Positions 15,731 through 24,529 of a stretch of DNA of 38,981 nt are shown piece after piece. Position 1 is the first letter of the stretch, and each line of letters begins with the position of its first letter. Source of the DNA: Bacillota bacterium (lineage in GTDB: Bacteria; Bacillota; Clostridia; Lachnospirales; Lachnospiraceae); contig JAEZNB010000034.1 in NCBI GenBank assembly GCA_023441965.1, forward strand, positions 1 through 38,981, given 5' to 3'. The translations under genes and the position numbers were made by a program. A model generated the notes under the pieces. It saw nothing but the letters and a program-made list of their open reading frames with translations. It was not told where the DNA came from and made no database searches.

Positions 15731-18700
15731 TTATCTCCTGTCACAATGCAGGCAGCGCATCGCTTCGGCCATCGCATTCAGCTTATGATAGCCCAAGACC
15801 ACCTCATCGAAGGAATCGGCCCTCTTCTCAGCGTCGAGAAGCTCCATCGGAAAACGCTCATGTGCAACAATTTCATCCTCATCAAAGAGATCGGGTATCT
15901 TGATCGGATTACCCTTATTCAGAATTCCCTTCCCACCGAGATATTTGTCTATGGAAACTGCAGCCCTCTTCCCATCTGCGATTGCCTCAATAACCGTATC
16001 CGGGCCTCTGGTGACATCTCCGCCGGCAAAGACTCCCTCCATGGTCGTCATCTGGGTATTCTCATCGATGACAAAGGTTCCCCAGGGCGTTACGGTGATT
16101 TCATCCTTCCGGATGAAGGGAAGGTCCGTATATTGGCTGACAGCCGGAATAACCGTATCGGCCTTGAGGAAGAAATTCGTCCCCTCATAGGGTACGGATT
16201 TTCTTCTGCCTGATTTATCAAACTCTCCGAGCCGCATGCGGACACATTCCACCTGAGCGACTGAGCCGTCCTCACCGGCGATAAATCTGACCGGAGCCAC
16301 CAGCTCATGGAGCTCAATGCTTTCCGCTTCTGCCTCATGGATCTCATATTCGGAAGCCGGCATCGCATCCCTGGTCCTGCGATACAGGATCATGACCTTC
16401 TTTGCACCGAGTCTTAAGGCGGTCCGGGCAGAATCAATCGCGGTATTACCGCCACCGATGACTGCGACTGTTTTACCGATCTCAAGCTTATGTCCAAGAT
16501 TCACACTCTTCAGAAAATGAATGCCATGGAACACTCCGGGAAGATCTTCCCCGGGAATATTGACCTTCTGGGGGAATTGTGTTCCAGTAGCAATATAGAC
16601 GGCATCATATTTCATCTTCAGCTTCCTGAAATCCGTATCCTTCTTAATCTCCGTGTTCAGAATGACATTGACCCCGGTCCGGGAAATCAGCTCGATTTCA
16701 TGTTGAAGGACCTTCTTCGGCAGTCGGTATTCCGGGATACCGAAGGCTAAGACTCCTCCTGCCACCGGTTCCGATTCATATACATCCACATGATAGCCGA
16801 TGCGGACCAGATAATAGGCACAGGTAAGCCCCGAAGCTCCTGCTCCGATGACCGCCACACTCTTACCGTTCTTGGGGAATACGACATCCTGTTCGAAGGG
16901 TTTCTCATTCTTATAGGCATAGTCTGCGACGAATCTCTTGATGTCTGCTATGGCAACTGCCTCATCCGTACTGCCGCGGCGGCACTTCAGCTCACAAGGC
17001 CTGGTACAGATTCTTCCGCATACCGCAGGGAAGGGATTCTCCTGCCGAATCAACTGATAGGCCTCCAGGAATCTGCCTGCAGCCACCAGTGACATATAGC
17101 CCGGTACATTGATACCTGCGGGACAGGTGTTCTCACAGGGAGAAATGAAAAGCTCGGAACATACACCGGCACGGCAATACTTCTTCTTAATATGCTCTTC
17201 ATATTCATGGCGGAAGTTACGTATGGTACTTAAAACCGGATTCGGAGCTGATTGACCCAGTCCGCACATGGCAGTATCTCTGATTGTCTCACCCAACTCC
17301 TCCAGCAGCTCAATATCCCCCTCCTGGCCTTCTCCTCGGGTGATCCGTTCCAAAATCTCCAGCATACGCTTGGTCCCGACACGGCAGGCCGTACACTTCC
17401 CGCAGGATTCATCCTGAATGAAGTCCATGAAGTATCTGGCATTGTCCACCATGCAGGTATCCTCATTCATGACGATCAGACCGCCGGAGCCCATGATAGC
17501 TCCCAGCTTCGTAATATGCTCATAGTCTGTGGTAACATTCAGATTATCCTGGGTGATGCATCCGCCTGAGGGACCTCCGATCTGGGCAGCCTTAAACCTC
17601 TTCTTGTCCTTGATTCCTCCGCCGATGTTAAACAGGATATCTCCCAGGGGTTTACCGATCGGAACCTCTATGATGCCGGTATTAACGATATCTCCGGCAA
17701 GGGCATATACCTTCGTTCCCTTGCTCTTTTCTGTCCCATAGCCGGCGTACCATTCTCCACCTTTCAGAATGATGGGAGGAATGGAAGCAAAGGTCTCCAC
17801 ATTATTGATAATCGTAGGCTTGTCAAAGAGCCCCTTCTGGAAAGGTAACGGCGGCTTCTGCTTCGGTTCCCCTCTACGGCCTTCGATGGAGGACATCAGA
17901 GCTGTCTCTTCTCCACAGACAAAGGCTCCTGCTCCGATCCGGATCTCCAGATCAAATGCAAAATCCGTCCCCAATACTCTTCCGCCTAAAATCCCTCTCC
18001 TACGGGCTTCCTCAATGGCTATGGATAGTCGTTCCACAGCAATCGGATATTCTGCTCTGACATAGATATACCCCATGTTAGCTCCGATGGCATAGCCACC
18101 GATCATCATACCTTCGATCAGGGTATGGGGATCCCCCTCAATCAGGCTCCGGTCCATAAATGCACCGGGATCTCCTTCATCCGCATTACACAGTATATAT
18201 TTCTGGTCACTGACCGCTTTATAACCCGATTCCCACTTGATTCCCGTGGGGAAGCCTGCCCCGCCGCGACCCTTCATACCGGACTTCTTTACTTCCTCCA
18301 CAACCTCTGCCTGAGTCATTTCCCGCAAGACCTTAGCGATTGCCTGATAGCCATCTCTTGCGATATAGGCATCCAGACTGGAATATTCCATCCTGCCACA
18401 ATTACGAAGTACGATTTTTACCTGCTCCCTGAAGAAATCAATCTCCTCCAGCTTCGGAACATGCTTATGTAAGGAATAATCAAAAAAGGTATACTCTGTT
18501 AAAAGCTTACCCTCCATGATATGGCAGAGGATGATTTCACGGGCCTTCTCCGGGGTCAGTTCCGTATAGAAGATGCCCTCCGGCAGCACCAGGGCTACCG
18601 GTCCGACCGCACAGGTACCCATACAGCCGGTCTCATATACGATTACCTCCTGCTGAAGCTGATTTCGTTCTACCTCCTCAGTAAAGGCATCCCTTACCTC

Positions 18701-18832
18701 CGCACAGCTTGACGAGACGCAGCCCGCACCGCTGCACACCAGTATCTGATATCGATAGCCTGCAAGCTTATGCAGATACTCCTCTTTTACCTTTACCAGG
18801 TCTTCTATCTGGCTGATATATATTTCCGACAT
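15731..18832 (-). CDS. hydB: HydB (NuoF-like) fused to a GltD/NfnB-like NAD(P)H:FAD oxidoreductase
   Basis: This 1033-residue fusion has a thioredoxin-like [2Fe-2S] domain (C33, C38, C70, C74), then a NuoF domain binding FMN and NAD(H) (GRGGAGFPTG at 188-197) and its [4Fe-4S] site C477, C480, C483, C523. The ferredoxin domain that normally closes HydB is replaced by a GltD-type module. This has two [4Fe-4S] cysteine groups (CENTC 566-570 and CGRICTRPCELKC 605-617), an FAD fold (VIGAGASGLTCAYYL 661-675) and an NAD(P)H fold (VIGGGNTAIDSARTAL 791-806) with YRRTRDAMPA. It ends at CLHC. Such a subunit could link H2, ferredoxin and two nicotinamide pools, as in NuoF-GltD-containing bifurcating enzymes. 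Actual cofactor use is inferred. The start has AAGGTGGG upstream; 19 bp separate it from hydA. Confidence 0.92.
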   Translation of the reverse strand: MSEIYISQIEDLVKVKEEYLHKLAGYRYQILVCSGAGCVSSSCAEVRDAFTEEVERNQLQQEVIVYETGCMGTCAVGPVALVLPEGIFYTELTPEKAREIILCHIMEGKLLTEYTFFDYSLHKHVPKLEEIDFFREQVKIVLRNCGRMEYSSLDAYIARDGYQAIAKVLREMTQAEVVEEVKKSGMKGRGGAGFPTGIKWESGYKAVSDQKYILCNADEGDPGAFMDRSLIEGDPHTLIEGMMIGGYAIGANMGYIYVRAEYPIAVERLSIAIEEARRRGILGGRVLGTDFAFDLEIRIGAGAFVCGEETALMSSIEGRRGEPKQKPPLPFQKGLFDKPTIINNVETFASIPPIILKGGEWYAGYGTEKSKGTKVYALAGDIVNTGIIEVPIGKPLGDILFNIGGGIKDKKRFKAAQIGGPSGGCITQDNLNVTTDYEHITKLGAIMGSGGLIVMNEDTCMVDNARYFMDFIQDESCGKCTACRVGTKRMLEILERITRGEGQEGDIELLEELGETIRDTAMCGLGQSAPNPVLSTIRNFRHEYEEHIKKKYCRAGVCSELFISPCENTCPAGINVPGYMSLVAAGRFLEAYQLIRQENPFPAVCGRICTRPCELKCRRGSTDEAVAIADIKRFVADYAYKNEKPFEQDVVFPKNGKSVAVIGAGASGLTCAYYLVRIGYHVDVYESEPVAGGVLAFGIPEYRLPKKVLQHEIELISRTGVNVILNTEIKKDTDFRKLKMKYDAVYIATGTQFPQKVNIPGEDLPGVFHGIHFLKSVNLGHKLEIGKTVAVIGGGNTAIDSARTALRLGAKKVMILYRRTRDAMPASEYEIHEAEAESIELHELVAPVRFIAGEDGSVAQVECVRMRLGEFDKSGRRKSVPYEGTNFFLKADTVIPAVSQYTDLPFIRKDEITVTPWGTFVIDENTQMTTMEGVFAGGDVTRGPDTVIEAIADGKRAAVSIDKYLGGKGILNKGNPIKIPDLFDEDEIVAHERFPMELLDAEKRADSFDEVVLGYHKLNAMAEAMRCLHCDRR

Positions 18833-18854
18833 GCAAAACCCACCTTCTTTCCTC

Positions 18855-19352
18855 TCAATATTTAGTAAGAATGGACTCTAACTTGTTCACATTCACCTGC
18901 TTATAGACGACATCGTCTATCATGATGGCAGGTGCCAGGCCACAGGCACCGATACAGCGGGCGATCTCAAAGGTAAACTTCCCATCCTTCGTCGTCTCAC
19001 CGATCTGAATACCTAGCAGCTCCTGCAGCCGTTCCACCAGCTTCTTCCCGCCCCTGACATAACAGGCGGTACCCAGGCAGACACGGATTGTGTGCAGCCC
19101 CCTTGGCTTTGTTGAGAAAAAGGAATAAAAGGTTATGACACCGGAAACCTCGGACAAGGGCTTATCCATAGAACGGGCTATGAATTTCTGCAGATCCAGG
19201 GGCAAAAAACCGTAGATTTCCTGTGCAAGGTGAAGAATCTGAATGAGGCTGCCTTCTTTATCCTTGTAAAGGTCAATGATGTTCGCTATCTCGTCATATT
19301 TCTGTTTTTCCTCCTGTGTACAACTGCTGTAATTCACAACTTTCTCACTCAT
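18855..19352 (-). CDS. hydC: HydC, NuoE-like [2Fe-2S] subunit of the hydrogenase complex
   Basis: This 165-residue subunit has the NuoE/24-kDa thioredoxin-like [2Fe-2S] ligands VCLGTACYVRGG and EIARCIGACGLAP (C-x4-C and C-x3-C). An N-terminal helical bundle contains LLHLAQEIYGFLPLD-like family sequence. It passes electrons between the flavin of HydB and the hydrogenase Fe-S chain. The frame is open to 19457, but ATG 19352 with AAGGAGG five bases upstream is clearly the start. The extra 35 residues of the longer frame are AT-rich leader. It is the first gene of the operon, with its promoter at 19463-19490 giving a leader of about 100 bases. Confidence 0.92.
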   Translation of the reverse strand: MSEKVVNYSSCTQEEKQKYDEIANIIDLYKDKEGSLIQILHLAQEIYGFLPLDLQKFIARSMDKPLSEVSGVITFYSFFSTKPRGLHTIRVCLGTACYVRGGKKLVERLQELLGIQIGETTKDGKFTFEIARCIGACGLAPAIMIDDVVYKQVNVNKLESILTKY

Positions 19353-19462
19353 ATGGACCTCCTTGTATGATATTTTGCCGAATAGATTATTATATTCTGT
19401 CTTTTTGTCATATATTGTCTCTTTATCTGTCTGATATATATTTAACAATCTATTCACAAAAA

Positions 19463-19490
19463 ATTATATCACATATACATAAATATACAA
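19463..19490 (-). promoter_or_regulatory. Promoter of the hydCBA operon
   Basis: On the minus strand TTGTAT (19485-19490), 16 bases, then a perfect TATAAT (19463-19468). Immediately downstream come TTGTGAA and TTGTTAA, which look like half-sites of the redox regulator Rex. They are in direct rather than inverted orientation, so Rex control is only a possibility. Confidence 0.6.
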
Positions 19491-19572
19491 TACAAGTACA
19501 GGCTATGACGAAATATATTTAGGCTATTCTCACAAAAAAGTAGTAATTGTATATTAAATTAACCATACGCTC

Positions 19573-20190
19573 CTATTCTCCATAGGAGACCCTCCAGAGA
19601 TAGATCGATGCAACAGAACCAAAGGGTGAATAACGGCTTCGATATTCCTCAAACTGCTCCTTGGATAGCGAATCCAGACCATAAAGGGCCATCATACCGC
19701 GGCGGATGGCGATATCCCCAAAGCTGACGATATCAGGGCGTTCCATGGAGTTTAGCAGCAGCATTTCCGCTGTCCATACTCCGATCCCCCTTAGCCCGGA
19801 CAGCACCCTGATTACCTCCTGATCCGAAAGCTGATACAGTCTGTCCAGATCGAAGTCACCGTCAGCGATGATCTGGGCTATGTTTTTGATATAGCCTGCT
19901 CTCGTCCTGGGCATTCCCAGGGCCTGGAGCTCTTCCAGGGAAGCAGCTGCCAAAACCTCGGGGCAGACCTTGGTAAAATGCTCCTGCAGTCTGGTCCATA
20001 TGGTACGGGCTGCCTTCAGGGAGATCTGTTGTCCGATCATCACATAAATCAGGCCGGGAAACAGCTCCGGTATGATGACCCTCTCCACCTTACCAATCCG
20101 ATCTATGGCTATCCCAAGCTTTGCATCAGCCTCCTTCAGATACTCTGTTTCCCTTTGACCATATTCAAATATCTTTGTTCTGACCTTCAT
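19573..20190 (-). CDS. DNA-3-methyladenine glycosylase II (AlkA-type HhH-GPD)
   Basis: This 205-residue base-excision repair enzyme removes alkylated purines. The helix-hairpin-helix LSGLRGIGVWTAEMLLL (130-146) is followed by the catalytic aspartate D159 in SFGDIAIRRG. FPGLIYVMIGQQIS is the usual start of the HhH-GPD core. It lacks the N-terminal beta domain of E. coli AlkA, as is common for short Firmicute forms. The frame runs to 20247, but ATG 20190 is preferred because GGAGG lies 7 bases upstream. It is divergent from the GH43 gene. Confidence 0.87.
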   Translation of the reverse strand: MKVRTKIFEYGQRETEYLKEADAKLGIAIDRIGKVERVIIPELFPGLIYVMIGQQISLKAARTIWTRLQEHFTKVCPEVLAAASLEELQALGMPRTRAGYIKNIAQIIADGDFDLDRLYQLSDQEVIRVLSGLRGIGVWTAEMLLLNSMERPDIVSFGDIAIRRGMMALYGLDSLSKEQFEEYRSRYSPFGSVASIYLWRVSYGE

Positions 20191-20443
20191 AGCTTTGCCT
20201 CCTTCCCTTCTGAAGAATGTCTTCCTTCTACCCATTATCATCGCCATAAAGCCAATTGTTTATGAGAAGCGCTCCGATTTAATTCCTCACACTGACCATT
20301 AAATATCTGTATATTACTGTAAACAGAGTTAGGAATGAACAGGAAATCCATAAGGTTTCCTCCACATTGCATGAAAAAAAGATATAATCCGGGACTTATA
20401 TTTATAGCTTTTATACATATTTGCATTTTTGCATGGATTTTCC

Positions 20444-20471
20444 TTGATTGTTTTTTTTCCTTTGTTATAAT
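20444..20471 (+). promoter_or_regulatory. Promoter of the GH43 gene
   Basis: TTGATT (20444-20449), 16 bases rich in T, then TATAAT (20466-20471). Transcription should start near 20478, giving a short leader with AAGGAG before the ATG at 20515. Confidence 0.68.
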
Positions 20472-20514
20472 GGACATATAAGATTATTACATTAATATCT
20501 ACAAGGAGATTAAA

Positions 20515-21498
20515 ATGGAAAAATTCACAAAACCTAACGAGCCTTTGGTGACTCATATGTTTACCGCTGACCCGTCGGCACATGTATATGAAGGAAAGCT
20601 CTATATTTATCCTTCCCATGACCTGGATAAGCTTGTTGAAGACAACGACAATGGTGACCAGTATCAGATGGAGGATTATCATATCCTGTCAATGGATGAC
20701 CTCAATTCCCCTTGCGTTGACAACGGTGTTGCACTCCATATGAAGGATGTTCCCTGGGTAAGCAAGCAAATGTGGGCACCTGATGCTGCCTATAAGAACG
20801 ATACCTATTACCTCTACTTCCCTGCAAGGGATAAGGATGGTAACTTCCGTATCGGTGTGGCTTCCAGTAAGACCCCTGCTGGTCCCTTCACTCCCGAACC
20901 CAATTATATGGAAGGCACCTTCAGTATCGACCCTGCTGTTCTCGTTGATGACGATAACAGAGCCTATATTTACTTTGGCGGTCTCTGGGGAGGCCAGCTG
21001 GAGAAATGGAAGACGGACAGCTTTGATCCCGAAGGTACGGAGCCCGCTCCCGATCAGCCCGCTGTTGGCCCCAGAGTTGCTGAATTAAGCGATGATATGT
21101 TAAGCCTGAAGGAGGCTGCCCAGGAAATCCGTATTCTGGATGAGAACGGCAATCCGATTCTCGCCGGAGATGAAGACAGAAGATATTTTGAAGGTCCCTG
21201 GATGCATAAGTTTAACGGTAAGTATTACCTCTCTTATTCCACAGGTACAACCCATTATATCGTATATGCTGTCAGTGATAACCCGAAGGGTCCCTTCACA
21301 TACAAGGGCAGAATTTTAGAGCCGGTAATCGGTTGGACCACCCATCACTCCATCGTACAGTTCCAGGATAAATGGTATCTGTTCTACCATGATTCCTCCT
21401 TATCCAAGGGAGTGAACCATAAGCGCTGTGTGAAATATACCGAGCTTACGATTGATGCGGATGGAACGATTCATACCATTAAGCCCTATGAAAATTAA
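20515..21498 (+). CDS. Glycoside hydrolase family 43 protein (beta-xylosidase/alpha-L-arabinofuranosidase type)
   Basis: This 327-residue, single-domain five-bladed beta-propeller enzyme has no signal peptide, so it is predicted to act in the cytoplasm on imported xylo- or arabino-oligosaccharides. The catalytic residues of the inverting GH43 mechanism can be placed: D19 (TADPSAHVYEG, base), D139 (SIDPAVLVDD, pKa modulator) and E226 (YFEGPWMHK, acid). Substrate choice within GH43 cannot be read from sequence by eye. It has its own promoter and terminator, so it is monocistronic. Confidence 0.92.
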   Translation: MEKFTKPNEPLVTHMFTADPSAHVYEGKLYIYPSHDLDKLVEDNDNGDQYQMEDYHILSMDDLNSPCVDNGVALHMKDVPWVSKQMWAPDAAYKNDTYYLYFPARDKDGNFRIGVASSKTPAGPFTPEPNYMEGTFSIDPAVLVDDDNRAYIYFGGLWGGQLEKWKTDSFDPEGTEPAPDQPAVGPRVAELSDDMLSLKEAAQEIRILDENGNPILAGDEDRRYFEGPWMHKFNGKYYLSYSTGTTHYIVYAVSDNPKGPFTYKGRILEPVIGWTTHHSIVQFQDKWYLFYHDSSLSKGVNHKRCVKYTELTIDADGTIHTIKPYEN

Positions 21499-21517
21499 GC
21501 AGCTATAAACGTTACTT

Positions 21518-21552
21518 AAGCCCTGAATGCAAATTCGGGGCTTATTTCTCTT
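21518..21552 (+). terminator. Rho-independent terminator after the GH43 gene
   Basis: AAGCCCTGAAT (21518-21528) pairs with ATTCGGGGCTT (21533-21543) in an 11-bp stem with one G-U pair and a 4-base loop, followed by ATTTCTCTT. It begins 19 bp after the stop codon. Confidence 0.75.
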
Positions 21553-21660
21553 CCTATCGGACTTATTCTCCTATCGTATGGTAATAATGAACGATAAGAA
21601 ACAAGCCTGTGTGATGCTTCATTCGACTACTACATACATGCAGGCCAGAGGAGGACTACC

Positions 21661-22419
21661 ATGTCATTTATCACTTTGATGTATCATGAAATCAGGGAAG
21701 GTCAGATGCTGAAAGCAGACCGCCCCTCTCCCATCCATGTAAGGCAGGACTACCATGATGAGCTGCCCTCCCCTCTGTTTGTCACGCTTGAGGGTTTTGA
21801 AGAGCAGCTGAAGTTTCTATATGAGCACGGCTATCATAGCTTGAGCCTTGAAGAGGTCCGGCAATATTATTACGAAGGAAAGGAGCTTCCTGACAAATCA
21901 GTGCTCTTCACCTTCGACGATTGCTATCAGTCCGTCAAACGCTATGCCTATCCATTACTTAAGAAGCATCATTTTCAAGCAGTGGCCTTCGTTGTCACCG
22001 GCTGGCTGCATACTTCCCCGAAGCCCTTCACTCCCGATCAATCGGTCTGCCTGACCGCACCGGAGCTGGAGGAAATGAAGGATGTCTTCGAGTATGCGAA
22101 TCATACGGACCTCTTCCATACCAGAACCGGTGCTTCCTCCAGTGCCATAATGGAAGCAGACAATCTTACCTTTTCCGAGGATCTGGATCGCTGTAACGCG
22201 AAGGGCATTATCAGCGCAACCGATACCTTTGCCTACCCCTTTGGCCTATATACGGACCGTAATCTCTCCCTGCTTCGGGATAAGGGCTTTCGTCTGGCCT
22301 TCACCAGCGAAGGTGGAAGAAATGACCGGAGTCTTGACCCCCTACTGCTAAGAAGGAATGTAGTTCCTTACTTTATGAAGCTGGAGCAGTTCATCGGGCT
22401 GCTAGAAAATAGGGCTTGA
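21661..22419 (+). CDS. Polysaccharide deacetylase (CE4, PgaB/IcaB-like motif spacing)
   Basis: This 252-residue NodB-fold protein has TFDD (84-87, metal and base aspartates), zinc histidines H148 and H153 in NHTDLFH, and a late AYPFG segment. The H-x4-H spacing is that of PgaB/IcaB-type poly-GlcNAc deacetylases rather than the H-x3-H of PdaA types. There is no signal peptide or membrane anchor: it begins MSFITLMYHE, directly at the first family motif. A cytoplasmic or non-classical location is therefore implied. AGGAGG precedes the ATG by 6 bases. The substrate is unknown. Confidence 0.83.
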   Translation: MSFITLMYHEIREGQMLKADRPSPIHVRQDYHDELPSPLFVTLEGFEEQLKFLYEHGYHSLSLEEVRQYYYEGKELPDKSVLFTFDDCYQSVKRYAYPLLKKHHFQAVAFVVTGWLHTSPKPFTPDQSVCLTAPELEEMKDVFEYANHTDLFHTRTGASSSAIMEADNLTFSEDLDRCNAKGIISATDTFAYPFGLYTDRNLSLLRDKGFRLAFTSEGGRNDRSLDPLLLRRNVVPYFMKLEQFIGLLENRA

Positions 22420-22523
22420 AGAATCGTTCATAATGCACTTATAAGCAGAAGCCCCGGAGGAACATTTCATCAGACCCCGCTTTTATCATTATATAACATA
22501 GACCTAATATAAGGAGACTAACT

Positions 22524-23567
22524 ATGAAGAAACTGACATCCATCGTTTTAATACTATCGTGTTTACTGCTCACTGCCTGTGGTAAGAAGGATGCTGCGGA
22601 TAAAGCTCCATCACCTACACCGCTGCCGGCAGCATCAAGCACAGCCTCGGAAGATCAGACAGCAGCTCCCACTACAGCACCCGAGGACCAAGCTACAGCC
22701 TTGAAGGAAGTGGCTCCCACGGGAAAGGAGTTCACTGTCGGATTATTACCGGCCGAATCCGCCATACCGATCATTCTGGCCTACGAGAAAGGCTTTTTCG
22801 AGGATGCCGGTGCGAAGGTCAACCTTCAGGTCTTCTCCTCCCCCAATGACCGGAATGTCGCAGTCCAGGCCAAGGAACTGGATGGAGTCATAGGAGATGT
22901 GATGACCGGAGCAAGCTTCGTGGACCGGGGAATCCCCATGAAGATTACCTCTGATATCAGTGAGGACTTTAAAATCCTGTCCTCCCCTGCTTCCGGTATC
23001 ACTACGCTGGAGGAGTTAAGGGACAAGAAGATCTCTCTCGTTCCCAATTTTATTCTGGAGTATATCATGGACGAATTTGCCGGAAAATATGGCTTTACCT
23101 ATGAAATTGTAGAGATTCCTTCCTTCTCCGGCAGGGCGGAGGCCCTGATGTCCAACCAGATTGATGGCGTAGTTTTTACAGAGCCCCAGGCCGGTATGCT
23201 GGTCAAACAGGGTGCCCATCTGCTGGGAAGCTCCAAAGCAGCGGGTATCAAGGGTGGTACCCTCATGTTCCTGGAGGAGATGCTTACAAATCGTCCGGGA
23301 GATATCAAAGCCTTCTATCAGGCCTATAACAAGGCCATCGACTATATGAATGCTGTGGATGTGGCTGAATACAGTGCCATTCTTACGGACTACCAGTTCC
23401 CTGAAGCCATCAGTGAATATCTCACAAGTATGGAGGATCCTTTTCAATATGCTGACATCATAGACCGGGAGCAATTCGATCAGATCATTACCTGGACCAA
23501 GGAGAAGGGCCAGATCAGCAAGGCCTACAGCTATGAAGAATTGACCGACTTCTCCTATTTGAAATAA
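22524..23567 (+). CDS. ABC transporter substrate-binding lipoprotein, NMT1/THI5 (SsuA/ThiY) type
   Basis: This 347-residue lipoprotein has a signal peptide with lipobox LTAC (lipidation at C19), then a low-complexity Ala/Pro/Thr linker (about 22-68). The binding domain runs from FTVGLLPAESAIPIILAYEKGFF, the classic NMT1-like opening, through ELDGVIGDVMTGA to YQAYNKAIDYMN. Family ligands include sulfonates, nitrate, bicarbonate and thiamine precursors. The ligand here is not evident, and no TPP riboswitch precedes the gene. The matching permease and ATPase lie on the opposite strand and converge on this gene, an unusual split. AAGGAG precedes the ATG. Confidence 0.88.
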   Translation: MKKLTSIVLILSCLLLTACGKKDAADKAPSPTPLPAASSTASEDQTAAPTTAPEDQATALKEVAPTGKEFTVGLLPAESAIPIILAYEKGFFEDAGAKVNLQVFSSPNDRNVAVQAKELDGVIGDVMTGASFVDRGIPMKITSDISEDFKILSSPASGITTLEELRDKKISLVPNFILEYIMDEFAGKYGFTYEIVEIPSFSGRAEALMSNQIDGVVFTEPQAGMLVKQGAHLLGSSKAAGIKGGTLMFLEEMLTNRPGDIKAFYQAYNKAIDYMNAVDVAEYSAILTDYQFPEAISEYLTSMEDPFQYADIIDREQFDQIITWTKEKGQISKAYSYEELTDFSYLK

Positions 23568-23602
23568 TGAGATGATAATGTTAAGAAGATAAAACCATAA
23601 GA

Positions 23603-23678
23603 AATCCTCTTACCCTTCCTCCTAACGAGGTCATATAATTGACCATCTTAAGGATAGGGGTAGGAGGATTCTGTTTTC
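23603..23678. terminator. Long bidirectional hairpin between the convergent binding-protein and permease genes
   Basis: AATCCTCTTACCC (23603-23615) pairs with GGGTAGGAGGATT (23658-23670), 13 positions with one mismatch. The plus strand continues CTGTTTTC; the minus strand is weaker. The loop can hold two small hairpins, CCTC/GAGG and GGTCA/TGACC. It most likely ends both convergent transcripts. Confidence 0.6.
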
Positions 23679-23770
23679 ATATCAAGTATTTTCAGAAAAC
23701 AAGAAATTTCGGTAAAACCACTCAACAGATCATACATCCTAAATACCTGACTTTTAAGAAAATCGAAGAA

Positions 23771-24529
23771 TTAATTTACTTTCCGTTGCATCATCCAGGG
23801 GACACAGAGGACCTCGATCCGGTCTAAGAGCCTGAATAAGAGAATCCCTGTCAGGCCTAAGGCCAGGATTCCGCTGAACATCTCCACATAGTTCATCTTG
23901 GTCCAGGCACTTAAGATAAAATAACCAATCCCGTATCTGGTAGCATAATTCTCGGCGAAGAATAAGGAAGCCAGAGAGATACCGATACTTACCCGTAAGC
24001 CGGAAAATACCTGAGGAAGGATCGCAGGCAAGATCAGATAACGATATCTACGCTGCCCTGATATACAGAAGCTGTCCATCACCTTAAAATAAACTGCCGG
24101 AATCTGATCTACTCCGTCTCTGACAGATAGGATGATCTGAAATATAATGATCCAAATCACCAGGATGATTTTAGAGCGATTGCCAAGTCCGAACAGAAGC
24201 ATAAAGACCGGCAGAAAGGCCACCTTAGGAATCGGATAGATAAAATACAGTAAGGGGGAAAATACCTTCTTCATCGTTTTATTCACCCCCAGAAGAACTC
24301 CTAAGGGAACCCCTAACAGAATAGAGATCCCGATGGCAGCTCCCACCCTTAATATACTTGCCGAACAGTGCCGGAGCAGCTTTATAGGTACTGTTAGCAT
24401 AAAAGCTATGGTCTCTATAGGGGATGGTACGGTATGCGTCTTGAGGAGCAGATGCAGCAGCTCCCAAAGAAGGAGAAAGCTAAGAAAGCCTAGGACTTGG
24501 CTTTTGTATAATCTTTGTATCAGCTTCAT
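23771..24529 (-). CDS. ABC transporter permease, SsuC/TauC/ThiX type
   Basis: This 252-residue protein has about six membrane segments and the BPD_transp_1 (EAA-loop) region around SFCISGQRRYRYLILPAILPQ, which contacts the ATPase. GIGYFILSAWTKMNYVEMF near the C-terminus is typical of SsuC-like permeases. It overlaps the ATPase gene by 4 bp (ATGA). With that ATPase, and with the lipoprotein 22524-23567 encoded convergently, it probably forms one importer. Confidence 0.88.
   Translation of the reverse strand: MKLIQRLYKSQVLGFLSFLLLWELLHLLLKTHTVPSPIETIAFMLTVPIKLLRHCSASILRVGAAIGISILLGVPLGVLLGVNKTMKKVFSPLLYFIYPIPKVAFLPVFMLLFGLGNRSKIILVIWIIIFQIILSVRDGVDQIPAVYFKVMDSFCISGQRRYRYLILPAILPQVFSGLRVSIGISLASLFFAENYATRYGIGYFILSAWTKMNYVEMFSGILALGLTGILLFRLLDRIEVLCVPWMMQRKVN

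Noticed and set aside
15712..15777. Upstream extension of hydA (start MRWPKRC)
   Set aside because: It would overlap the end of hydB, lacks an RBS, and precedes the real start MVNIIING, which has GGAGGTG upstream.
19353..19457. N-terminal extension of hydC
   Set aside because: The extra 35 residues are encoded by AT-rich leader downstream of the promoter; AAGGAGG fixes ATG 19352.
22420..22523. TPP riboswitch upstream of the NMT1-type binding protein
   Set aside because: The family suggests thiamine precursors, but the leader is too short and lacks the conserved CTGAGA and ACCTGATC-type segments.
23603..23670. Multi-branched riboswitch between the binding protein and permease genes
   Set aside because: It has a stem with two inner hairpins but sits at the 3' ends of two convergent genes, so a bidirectional terminator explains it; no conserved aptamer motif was found.
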